From the NCBI RefSeq assembly GCF_014199595.1, contig NZ_JACHNX010000001.1, positions 372,001 to 436,000 of the forward strand: 64,000 nt of DNA. Direction: 5' to 3'. Position 1 is the stretch's first letter; each line of letters starts with the position of its first letter. Origin of the DNA: Sphingomonas yabuuchiae (GTDB lineage Bacteria; Pseudomonadota; Alphaproteobacteria; Sphingomonadales; Sphingomonadaceae). A program made the position numbers and the translations under genes. A model generated the notes under the pieces. It did no database searches, was not told where the DNA came from, and saw only the letters and a program-made list of their open reading frames with translations. Positions 16,792 to 23,921 of this stretch are shown here, one piece after another.

Positions 16792-17286
16792 ATGACCGCA
16801 TCCCCTTCCGATCGCCGCCATTTTCTCTCGCTGATGGGGCTTGGCACCTTAGGTGTCGGGCTGTCCGCCTGCGGCCGTCAGGCCGAGGCGGCGGAACGCT
16901 TTCCGGTTGCGATGAGCGATGCCGCGTGGAAGCAGAAGCTCGGCCCGGCGGCCTATGACGTCCTGCGGCGTGAGGGGACCGAACGGCCCTATAGCAGCCC
17001 GCTCAACAACGAGCATCGCAGCGGCGTCTTTTCCTGCAAGGGGTGCGCGCAGCCGCTGTTTTCGTCAAAGACCAAGTTCGAGAGCGGCACCGGCTGGCCG
17101 AGCTTCTGGGCACCCTTGCCGCGGGCGGTGGCGACGGAATCGGATCGGTCGCTGATGATGGAGCGGGTCGAGGTGCATTGCAGCCGTTGTGGCGGGCATC
17201 TGGGCCATGTCTTCGACGACGGGCCCAAGCCGACGGGCAAGCGTTACTGCATGAACGGCGTGGCGATGACGTTCCGGGCGGGGTGA
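16792..17286 (+). CDS. msrB: Peptide-methionine (R)-S-oxide reductase with Tat/lipobox leader
   Basis: This 164-residue protein reduces methionine-R-sulfoxide. A twin-arginine leader SDRRHFLSLMGLGTLGVG is followed by the lipobox-like LSAC, so it is predicted to be exported folded and lipid-anchored. The MsrB domain has zinc pairs CKGC and CSRCGGHLGH, the GTGWPSFW motif and the catalytic cysteine in RYCMNGVAM. ATG 16792 was selected; upstream codons lie in repeat sequence. Envelope-located MsrB proteins repair oxidised periplasmic proteins (family knowledge). Confidence 0.92.
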   Translation: MTASPSDRRHFLSLMGLGTLGVGLSACGRQAEAAERFPVAMSDAAWKQKLGPAAYDVLRREGTERPYSSPLNNEHRSGVFSCKGCAQPLFSSKTKFESGTGWPSFWAPLPRAVATESDRSLMMERVEVHCSRCGGHLGHVFDDGPKPTGKRYCMNGVAMTFRAG

Positions 17287-17318
17287 CGGCTGGTCCGTCG
17301 CTCCGGTGACGGTTTCCC

Positions 17319-17378
17319 GTGGCCTTCGACTGCGCTCCACCACAGCCGTTCACGCTGAACCAAGTCGAAGCGCACGTT
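17319..17378. repeat. Degenerate family C inverted pair
   Basis: GTGGCCTTCGACTGCGCTCC and CCGTTCACGCTGAACCAAG(TCGAAGCGCACG) are diverged arms of the family C palindrome, between the convergent msrB and CHAP genes. Confidence 0.65.
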
Positions 17379-17418
17379 CCGCGCTATGGGCCGGGCCTTC
17401 GCGCCGCCCGGCAGGAAA

Positions 17419-17967
17419 TTACTGGATCGGCGCCGCGAAGGTCAGGATGCCGTTGACGCGGCCGGTATCGCGCGAAGCGATCTGGGTGGCGGGCAGGTCG
17501 GCGACGCCGCTCTTGTGGCCCGAATAGATGAAACCCTTGGTCGGATAGGCCGACGTACCCAGGCCGCCATTGGGGCCGTACCAGACCTTGACCATCGACC
17601 AGTCGTTGTTCGGCGAGACGTCGACGGCGCGGACGTTGCGCTCGATGCCGCCGCGACGCGACCAGTTGGCATGGGTCAGGAGGACTTCGCGGTCGCTGAC
17701 GACCTTGCTGACCATGGCGACATGGCCGACGCGCATCCGGCTGGTGGATTCGAAGGCGAGGACCGAGCCCTGTTCCGGGGTGTGGCCGCGCTGATAGCGG
17801 CCCTCGGCCTGGCCCCACCAGGTGTTGGCATTGCCGTGAAGATCGATGCCCGAAATCTCGCGGGCATAGGGGGCGCACTGCCAGAACTGCGCGGCAGCGG
17901 GGGTGGCCATCATCAGGCCGCACGTTGCCATCAGCGCGAATCGCACTGCGAATGCCTTGAACTTCAC
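17419..17967 (-). CDS. Secreted CHAP-domain amidase/peptidase
   Basis: This 182-residue protein has a signal peptide (cleavage likely after TPAAA-26). The CHAP domain has the catalytic Cys31 in FWQCAPYAREISG, WWGQAEGRYQRG, PEQGSVLAF and His82 in RVGHVAMVSKVV, with HANWSRRGG as the third-residue segment. CHAP enzymes cleave peptidoglycan amide or peptide bonds. A C-terminal stretch (TKGFIYSGHKS) has no recognised fold. The gene is monocistronic, with a terminator of the preceding gene 120 bp upstream. Confidence 0.9.
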   Translation of the reverse strand: MKFKAFAVRFALMATCGLMMATPAAAQFWQCAPYAREISGIDLHGNANTWWGQAEGRYQRGHTPEQGSVLAFESTSRMRVGHVAMVSKVVSDREVLLTHANWSRRGGIERNVRAVDVSPNNDWSMVKVWYGPNGGLGTSAYPTKGFIYSGHKSGVADLPATQIASRDTGRVNGILTFAAPIQ

Positions 17968-18079
17968 TGGACCCCCCGGTCGGAATGTCGGTGTGAGCGT
18001 CGATTAACCGGGGCTAAACATATTGGAAAGCGCCGCCGGAACCATATCCGGTGAACGGTGTTCCGGTGGCGATGACCTG

Positions 18080-18123
18080 AAAAATCGGCGGCGAAACGAG
18101 TTTTTCGTTCCTCGTTTCGCCGC
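18080..18123 (-). terminator. Intrinsic terminator of the M1 peptidase gene
   Basis: A 13-bp stem (18088-18100 with 18111-18123, core GCGAAACGAG/CTCGTTTCGC) has a 10-base loop; on the reverse strand it is followed by CGATTTTTC. It starts 15 bp after the stop of the reverse-strand aminopeptidase gene. Confidence 0.75.
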
Positions 18124-18137
18124 TCCGATGGCTCGGT

Positions 18138-19994
18138 TTATCGTCCGAGCAGGCGATCCACTGTGACCTGCGTCACCGAATGATAGCCGGGACGCGCCTT
18201 GTCATAGATTCGCTTGGCCAGCGTCTGGCCCCATTCGCCCTGTCCCTGAAGCTGCTGGAACAGCGGCGCGACGAACTTGCGGCGGCCCTGCGAGGTCAGG
18301 AACTGCTCGGCCGAAGCCTCGGCAGGCGGATAGCGATTGGCGAGCGCGAGGCGGAGCCAGGCAAAGCGGATCTCGCTATTGCCCGTCTCGTTCCAGTGGA
18401 ACCGCTCGTCGAGCGCGGCGAGGCGTTCGGCGGATAGCTGGCGGGGCAACTGGTCGAGGAAGCGGACATATTCTTGTGTCGTGACCTTGTCGGGCACCGC
18501 CGAGATGGGGCCGCCAGCCGCGAACGCCTTGGCCGCCGCATCGATCGCGGGGAAGGCGTCGGAGCGGACATGGACGGCGTTGGCCGGGATACCCGGCTGA
18601 TAGACCCACTGGTCGACGCCGATCTTTGCGTCCTCGCCGGGCTTGAGCAAATTCTTGCGCAGATCGGCCAGGAAGCCCGCACTGGTCTGCGGCTGGAAGG
18701 CATGGCGATCGAAATAGCCACGCAGATAGGCATCCCAGCGGGCGCGGCCGACCACCGACTCGATCGTGCGCAGGAAGGTCGCGCCCTTGTCATAGGCGAT
18801 CTGGGTCATGCCGTCATCGGGATCGCGCTTGGCATCCAGATCGAGGTGCAGCTTGGTGTCGGGCGACTGCGGGCCGCCAGCCTCCTTCACCGCATTCATC
18901 ATGTCGGTCCAGGCCAGGTCGGCCTCCATCGCGGCGCGGCGCTTGCCGTACATCGACTCCATGATCCGGTTCTCGAAATAGCTGGTGAAACCTTCGTTCA
19001 GCCAGAAATCGTCCCAGGTCGCGTTGGTGACGAGATTGCCCGACCAGCTATGCGCCAGTTCATGCGCGATCAGGCTGACGAGGCTGCGGTCCCCCGCCAG
19101 CACGGTCGGCGTCGCGAAGGTCAGCATGGGGTTCTCCATGCCGCCGAACGGGAAGCTGGGCGGCAGGACCAGCACGTCGTACCGGCCCCAGCGATAGGGA
19201 CCGTACAGCCCCTCGGCGGCGGTGACGAACTTGTCGAGCCCGGCAAACTCCCAGGCCGATTTGTCGAGCATCGCGGGTTCGGTCCAGATGCCCGTGTTGG
19301 CGCTGAGCGGCTTGAATTTCAGGTCGCCGATGGCCAGCGCGATCAGATAGGGGGCGACCGGCTTGTCCATGCGATAACTGGCGGTGTGGCGGCCGTCATT
19401 GCACGGCGTCTCGCCGGTCCGCTTGCCGCTCATCACGACGGTCAGCGCGCAGGGGGCGTTGACGGTGGCGTCCCAGGTCTGGCGGATGCCGGGCGAATCC
19501 TGGGTCGGGATCCAGCTTCGGTTGAGGATCGCCTCGCCCTGGCTGAACAGATAGGGTTGTGTCTTACCTGCCGTCTGTTCGGGCGACAGCCATTGCAGCG
19601 CCTTGGCCCCCGGCGCCGAGGCATAGGCGATCTTGATCGTGCGGTTGCCGTTCAGCGTGATGGTCAGCGGCGCGCCGTGCACCTTGTCGACCGCGCCGAC
19701 CGTGTAGAGCAGGGGGCGGTTCTGCGCGTCGGTGACGGTGACGATGCGCAGGCCGTTATCGTCGACGACCAGCCGCTTGGCATCCGGTTTGGCATCGACC
19801 GACAGGGTCGCGATCCCGCGCATCACATGGGTGTCGAAATCGGCATAGAGGTTCAGCGAGACATGGGTGACCCGCGCTTCCAGGGGCTGCGCATAGCTGT
19901 GAACGTCACGCGCATCGGCGGAGGTCAGGACCGGCGCGACGTTCGGGGCGGGGGATTGGGCGGCGAGCAGTATCGCCAGGGCGGCCAGGGGCAT
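18138..19994 (-). CDS. M1-family aminopeptidase (LTA4-hydrolase-like)
   Basis: This 618-residue zinc aminopeptidase has a signal peptide (MPLAALAILLAAQSPAP), the substrate-anchoring GGMENPML motif and zinc site HELAHSWSGN (His311, Glu312, His315) with distal Glu334 in WLNEGFTSYFE. A C-terminal helical domain of the leukotriene A4 hydrolase type ends the protein. It should act on peptides in the periplasm or outside. The ATG at 19994 has GGAG 5 bp upstream and is preferred to a GTG six bases earlier. It is followed by its own terminator. Confidence 0.93.
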   Translation of the reverse strand: MPLAALAILLAAQSPAPNVAPVLTSADARDVHSYAQPLEARVTHVSLNLYADFDTHVMRGIATLSVDAKPDAKRLVVDDNGLRIVTVTDAQNRPLLYTVGAVDKVHGAPLTITLNGNRTIKIAYASAPGAKALQWLSPEQTAGKTQPYLFSQGEAILNRSWIPTQDSPGIRQTWDATVNAPCALTVVMSGKRTGETPCNDGRHTASYRMDKPVAPYLIALAIGDLKFKPLSANTGIWTEPAMLDKSAWEFAGLDKFVTAAEGLYGPYRWGRYDVLVLPPSFPFGGMENPMLTFATPTVLAGDRSLVSLIAHELAHSWSGNLVTNATWDDFWLNEGFTSYFENRIMESMYGKRRAAMEADLAWTDMMNAVKEAGGPQSPDTKLHLDLDAKRDPDDGMTQIAYDKGATFLRTIESVVGRARWDAYLRGYFDRHAFQPQTSAGFLADLRKNLLKPGEDAKIGVDQWVYQPGIPANAVHVRSDAFPAIDAAAKAFAAGGPISAVPDKVTTQEYVRFLDQLPRQLSAERLAALDERFHWNETGNSEIRFAWLRLALANRYPPAEASAEQFLTSQGRRKFVAPLFQQLQGQGEWGQTLAKRIYDKARPGYHSVTQVTVDRLLGR

Positions 19995-20092
19995 GGGCAC
20001 TCCGAATGGGACAGGATGATTGCACCATAGCCGGATTGCCGATGAATGGGAGGGCTCTGGACGCAGGGGCTTCGCATAACCAGTTAGGCGGC

Positions 20093-20494
20093 ATGGACGA
20101 ATTGACGCTGGCCGTGGTCGGAATCGACTTTCCCAATGAGGACAAGGCGCGGAGCAATCGGCGGTTCGAGCTGCTCGCCTCGGCCATCGGCGATCCGGTG
20201 AGCCTGCGCCCCGAGCCGCGCAACCGCCATGATCCCCACGCGATCGCCGTCTTCAGCGCCCGCGATGTACAGGTGGGTTATCTCTCCGCCGAGCGAGCGC
20301 CGCTGGTCGGTGCGCGGATGCGGCGTGGAGAGGACGTACAGGCGGTATATCAGGGGCTGAAAGGCTCGGTGGCCTATATCCGGGTGCGTTTCGGCGGCGG
20401 TACACCGACCATCCCCCGTGCGGCCGAGCCTCTGCCGGAGAAAGAGGAGGATGATTTCTTCCCCGATCCCGACGGCCCCGAATGGGGGGCCTGA
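20093..20494 (+). CDS. Stand-alone HIRAN-domain protein
   Basis: This 133-residue protein has a HIRAN-like fold (residues about 5-105): VVGIDFPNEDKARSNRRFEL, PVSLRPEPRNRHDPHAIAVF and VGYLSAERAPLVGARM. HIRAN domains bind DNA 3' ends and are usually fused to SNF2 helicases (HLTF/Rad5); here the domain is alone with an acidic tail (EKEEDDFFPDPDGPEW). ATG 20093 follows GGCGG. A DNA-related role is plausible but not shown. Its 3' end shares a terminator with the convergent small gene. Confidence 0.8.
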   Translation: MDELTLAVVGIDFPNEDKARSNRRFELLASAIGDPVSLRPEPRNRHDPHAIAVFSARDVQVGYLSAERAPLVGARMRRGEDVQAVYQGLKGSVAYIRVRFGGGTPTIPRAAEPLPEKEEDDFFPDPDGPEWGA

Positions 20495-20504
20495 AGCGGG
20501 CCAC

Positions 20505-20533
20505 AAAAAAGGGAGCCGAAACCGGCTCCCTTT
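20505..20533. terminator. Bidirectional intrinsic terminator
   Basis: AAAGGGAGCCG and CGGCTCCCTTT form a perfect 11-bp stem around AAAC. The reverse strand reads into TTTTTT (A-run 20505-20510), so it is strong for the small reverse gene; in the forward sense it has only TTT and would be weaker for the HIRAN gene. Confidence 0.85.
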
Positions 20534-20585
20534 CCATCCGCCTGAGCGGTGATGGTCCGGGCAGGATTGCTCCCGCCCGCGACAA

Positions 20586-20822
20586 TCAGTTGCTGTCCGC
20601 GCTGTCGTCCTTGACGACGGCGACGACGCCGATCGCGACGACGCCAGCGGCGATCAGAGCGGCCAGGATGCCGCCGCCGGCCAGCTTGTTGCCCTTGGCG
20701 GTCGGAGCCGAAGCGCGAACCGACTTCGAAACCGACAGGCTGGCAGCCGGGTTGGTCGGCGCAGCGGCGACCGGAGCAGCAACCAGAGCCGTAGCGGCGA
20801 CAGCAGACAGGAACTTCATCAT
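20586..20822 (-). CDS. Small secreted/membrane protein
   Basis: This 78-residue protein has a signal peptide (MMKFLSAVAATALVAAPVAA), a Ser/Ala/Lys middle (SVSKSVRASAPTAKGNKL) and a C-terminal hydrophobic helix GGGILAALIAAGVVAIGVVAVV ahead of a short acidic tail KDDSADSN. ATG 20822 has GGGAG 7 bp upstream; a second ATG follows immediately. A strong terminator ends it. About 180 bp upstream (20823-21000) is relatively AT-rich and probably holds its promoter. No family was recognised. Confidence 0.75.
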   Translation of the reverse strand: MMKFLSAVAATALVAAPVAAAPTNPAASLSVSKSVRASAPTAKGNKLAGGGILAALIAAGVVAIGVVAVVKDDSADSN

Positions 20823-21000
20823 AATCAATCTCCCATGGCGAACGACCGCCAAGACGCGGTGGTGTTCATCGTCCCGATAGCGCAAAAGCATGGCCGCGTA
20901 AATTTGTTCCCGCACTGCATCATTTTTTAGACGAAGGCGTGGAACAAATGTCGCAGTCGTTAATCAGGATGCGATCGTTTCTAGGCCTAAATGATCGGGA

Positions 21001-21621
21001 TCAGTGACGAATGGCGGCCGTTGCCACTCCGGCGAAAATCAATGCTCCACCGCCTGCCCGCTGTGCGCAGGCTTGTGCCCGTGGCGAGCGCAACAGTCCG
21101 CCCGCGCTCGACGCCGCCCATGCATAGCAGCCGTCGGTCAGCGCCAGCACCAGCACGAACGTCACCACCAATATCCCCGCCTGGGACCAATAGGGGCGAT
21201 GGGGGTCGATGAACTGCGGTGCGAAGGCGGCGAGGAACAGGATGGTCTTGGGATGGAAGGTGCCGACGCCCAGATTGCCCAGAAAGGCGGCGCGTGGCGA
21301 AATCAGGCGCGGGCGAATCGCCACCGCATCGGCATTGCGTGCGCGCCAGAGCCCTATGGCACCGACCGTGATCAGATAGGCCGCACCCGCCCATTTCAAC
21401 AGCCCGAACAGAAAGGACGAAGCCGCCAGCACCGCGCCCATGCCCAGCAGGCTGGCGGTCGAGGCGGCCAGATTGCCGAGCATCAGCCCGCCGACCGAGG
21501 CAAAGGCGGTCCGCCGTCCCGATCCGATCGCATAGCCCAGGATCGCCGCGACGCCGGGACCGGGGATTAGCCCGATGACCAGGGTCGCCGCGACAAAGGC
21601 GAACCACAGGTCGGGGCGCAT
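21001..21621 (-). CDS. LysE/RhtB-family amino-acid exporter
   Basis: This 206-residue protein has six predicted helices and family motifs: LVIGLIPGPGVAAILGYAIGSGRR near the N-terminus, GLMLGNLAASTASLLGMG, and FLGNLGVGTFHPKTILFLAAFAPQF. LysE/RhtB proteins export amino acids or related metabolites. It is the third gene of a reverse-strand operon; its ATG overlaps the lipoprotein stop by one base. The substrate cannot be inferred. Confidence 0.9.
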   Translation of the reverse strand: MRPDLWFAFVAATLVIGLIPGPGVAAILGYAIGSGRRTAFASVGGLMLGNLAASTASLLGMGAVLAASSFLFGLLKWAGAAYLITVGAIGLWRARNADAVAIRPRLISPRAAFLGNLGVGTFHPKTILFLAAFAPQFIDPHRPYWSQAGILVVTFVLVLALTDGCYAWAASSAGGLLRSPRAQACAQRAGGGALIFAGVATAAIRH

Positions 21622-22001
21622 CAGCGTCCGCCGTCGCGCCGGGTCAGCGCCGCGACGCAGCTCGCCCGGTCGATCGAACTGCCATCGGGTTCGCGCGCGT
21701 CCAGATAGGTGACGCGCGGCTCGACCCCGTCCTTGGGATAGAGATAGGCGTCGAGGACGCAGAAGCTGCCTTGGAACTGCAGCTTGCGTGCCGTGCCTTC
21801 ACGGACATCGGCATCGGGCGTGCCGAACAACTTGGTCAGCCCGGCGGCGTCCTGTCCGATCACCCGCTCCAGCCCGACACTGGTATAGGGGACGGGCACC
21901 GGGGCCATGCCGCCACTGCGCACCGGCGCGGCGGTCTGCGGCACGGTACAGCCCGCCAGCAATGTCAGGGCCAGCAGCGGCAGCGCGATGAGGCGGGTCA
22001 C
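21621..22001 (-). CDS. Small lipoprotein of unknown function
   Basis: This 126-residue protein has a lipoprotein leader (IALPLLALTLLAGC, Cys18) and a soluble domain with LERVIGQDAAGLTKLFGTPDADVREGTA and FCVLDAYLYPKDG. That pattern recalls SmpA/BamE-like or 'FGxPd' small lipoproteins but is not enough to assign one. Two more cysteines could form a disulfide. The start is GTG 22001, overlapping the stop of the EI24 gene; its stop overlaps the LysE-type start. Confidence 0.8.
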   Translation of the reverse strand: MTRLIALPLLALTLLAGCTVPQTAAPVRSGGMAPVPVPYTSVGLERVIGQDAAGLTKLFGTPDADVREGTARKLQFQGSFCVLDAYLYPKDGVEPRVTYLDAREPDGSSIDRASCVAALTRRDGGR

Positions 22002-22672
22002 GCCTGTCTCCTGTGAAAGAAATGGGTCGCCATGCTCGCCCCCAGGACGGGTGCGAGCAGATTGAGTCCCGGAACCACGAACAGGGCGGCGACGGCAAGC
22101 CCCAGCAGGAAGCGCGCAGGCCCGGTCGCCTTGCGCCAGCGACGCATGGCGGCGCGGTCCATGTGCCGCGCCGCCACCATGTCACCCAGGTCGCGCGACA
22201 ACAGCCAGGCATTGACCAGCAGGAACGCCGCCGCCGTGCCCACGCCGGTCACGAGCAGCACGATGTACAGGGGCAGCAGGATCAGATTGACCGCGATGAC
22301 CCGCGCGGCCGAGCCCAGACCCATGGCCGTGCCGCGTGCGAAGGAAACCGGCCTGCCGCTCGCCAGCGCATGCGGGTAATGCCGCGCCTCGACCGCCGCG
22401 ACGATATCGTCGGCGAACACGCCCACCACCGCCACCGCGACCGCGCGAAAGGCCAGCCACAGCGCCAGCAGCTCGACGACAAAGGTGAAGGCGGCCGACC
22501 ATCCGTCCGCCTGTGCGCCCAGCCATCCGGTCAGCGCCGCGCGCATGCCGTACCACAAGGCGACGCCCGCCAGCGCGAAGACGCCCAGCGTCACGCCCAG
22601 CGAACGGATCAGGACCCGGCGGATCGCCGGATCGCCCAACTGGGCGAGCGACAGGAAAAAGGCGCGGATCAT
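21998..22672 (-). CDS. EI24-domain membrane protein
   Basis: This 224-residue protein has four hydrophobic blocks and EI24/CysZ-like features: start MIRAFFLSLAQLGDPAIRRVL, central VVGVFADDIVAAVEARHYPHA and C-terminal GLNLLAPVLGASMATHFFH. EI24 (CysZ-type) proteins include sulfate permeases, but many paralogues are uncharacterised. ATG 22672 was selected over an upstream in-frame ATG. It is the first gene of the EI24-lipoprotein-LysE operon, whose members overlap by 1-4 bases. Confidence 0.82.
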   Translation of the reverse strand: MIRAFFLSLAQLGDPAIRRVLIRSLGVTLGVFALAGVALWYGMRAALTGWLGAQADGWSAAFTFVVELLALWLAFRAVAVAVVGVFADDIVAAVEARHYPHALASGRPVSFARGTAMGLGSAARVIAVNLILLPLYIVLLVTGVGTAAAFLLVNAWLLSRDLGDMVAARHMDRAAMRRWRKATGPARFLLGLAVAALFVVPGLNLLAPVLGASMATHFFHRRQA

Positions 22673-22800
22673 GGCCCTTCGATGGCGCGGGCGGCATGGG
22701 CAAGTCAATGCGGTACGGGGCCGTATGGCGGCTCCCTTGCGCGGGGGTAGCGTGCTGACTAGGGCGGCGACATCACAGCTTGTTTCCCGGAGTCCGTACC

Positions 22801-23793
22801 TTGACCAACCCCACTTACGACGTGGTGGCGATCGGCAATGCCATCGTCGACATTCTCAGCCCGGCCGAGGACGATTTCATCGCCGAGAACGGCATGACCA
22901 AGGGCGCGATGCAGCTCGTCTTTTCGCCGGAAGAAGCCGACGCGCTCTATGCCAAGATGGGGCCCGGTCGCGAGATTTCGGGCGGGTCGGCCGCCAACAC
23001 GCTGGCGGGCATGGCCGCGCTGGGCGGCAAGACCGCGTTCATCGGCCAGGTCGCCGACGATCAGCTGGGCGAGGTGTTCAGCCACGACATCCGTGCGGCG
23101 GGCGTCAAGTTCGACACGCCGGTGCGTCCCGGCCAGCCGACCACCGCACGCTGCATGATCTTCGTAAGCCCCGATGGCCAGCGGACGATGAACACCTTTC
23201 TCGGCGCCTCGCACTATCTGCCCGCCGAAGCGCTCGACAAGGCGCTGATCGCCGATGCGGCCTATCTGTATATCGAGGGCTATCTCTGGGATCCAGAAGA
23301 GCCGCGCGCCGCGATGCGCGCCGCGATCGAGGTCGCCCGCGCGGCGGGCCGCAAGATCGCCTTCACCGCCTCGGCCGAGTTCGTGATCGACCGCCACCGC
23401 GCCGATTTCCACGCGCTGATCGATGGTGGCATGATCGACGTGATCTTCGCCAACGAGACCGAGATCGTCGCGCTGACCGAGACGGCGGATGTCGAGGCCG
23501 CCATTGCCTCGCTGAAGGACAAGGTCGAGACGCTGGTCGTCACGCTCGCCGAAAAGGGTGCGCTGGCGCAGCGCGGGGACGAGCGCGTGACCGTGCCCGC
23601 CCATCCGGTCGACAAGGTGGTCGACACCACGGGCGCGGGCGACCTGTTCGCGGCGGGCTTCCTCTATGGCCAGACGCATGGCCATGACCTGAAGGCCTCG
23701 CTGACGCTGGGCGCGGCCTGCGCGGCCGAGATCATCAGCCATTTCGGCGCCCGGCCCCAGGTCGACCTGAAGGCCCTGGCCGCCAGCCTCTAA
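22801..23793 (+). CDS. PfkB-family carbohydrate/adenosine kinase
   Basis: This 330-residue kinase has the ribokinase-fold signatures GGSAANTLAGMAALGGK (near residue 59) and the catalytic anion-hole DTTGAGDLFAAGFLYG near the C-terminus. The N-terminus MTNPTYDVVAIGNAIVDIL matches adenosine kinase-like PfkB proteins of alphaproteobacteria. The start is TTG 22801, placed by GGAG 8 bp upstream; the frame is open to 22780. The likely substrate is adenosine or a sugar. It ends near a family B fragment and a shared terminator. Confidence 0.9.
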   Translation: MTNPTYDVVAIGNAIVDILSPAEDDFIAENGMTKGAMQLVFSPEEADALYAKMGPGREISGGSAANTLAGMAALGGKTAFIGQVADDQLGEVFSHDIRAAGVKFDTPVRPGQPTTARCMIFVSPDGQRTMNTFLGASHYLPAEALDKALIADAAYLYIEGYLWDPEEPRAAMRAAIEVARAAGRKIAFTASAEFVIDRHRADFHALIDGGMIDVIFANETEIVALTETADVEAAIASLKDKVETLVVTLAEKGALAQRGDERVTVPAHPVDKVVDTTGAGDLFAAGFLYGQTHGHDLKASLTLGAACAAEIISHFGARPQVDLKALAASL

Positions 23794-23799
23794 TCCCGA

Positions 23800-23852
23800 T
23801 CCTCCCCAAGCCGTGCTTGGGGAGGGGGACCATCCGAAGGATGGTGGAGGGG
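23800..23852. repeat. Family B repeat fragment
   Basis: TCCTCCCCAAGCCGTGCTTGGGGAGG is joined to GGGACCATCCGAAGGATGGTGGAGGGG, half of the complete units at 16632 and 53846. The outer hairpin is a sequence variant with compensatory changes in both arms. Confidence 0.8.
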
Positions 23853-23866
23853 CCAGGCCCCAAAGC

Positions 23867-23901
23867 AAAAGGCCCAGAGGATCGCTCCTCCGGGCCTTTT
23901 T
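23867..23901. terminator. Bidirectional terminator
   Basis: AAAAGGCCC (23867-23875) pairs with GGGCCTTTT (23892-23900), with an inner GAGGA/TCCTC stem. T-runs follow on the forward strand, and TTTTGCTTT on the reverse. It lies between the convergent PfkB-kinase and permease genes. Confidence 0.85.
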
Positions 23902-23921
23902 CGTATCTCCGCGAAAGTCGA

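Noticed and set aside
18474-20030. A 518-codon open frame antisense to the M1 aminopeptidase
   Set aside because: No motif or signal was found, and the reverse strand has the zinc site and family length. High GC suppresses stops in the antisense frame.
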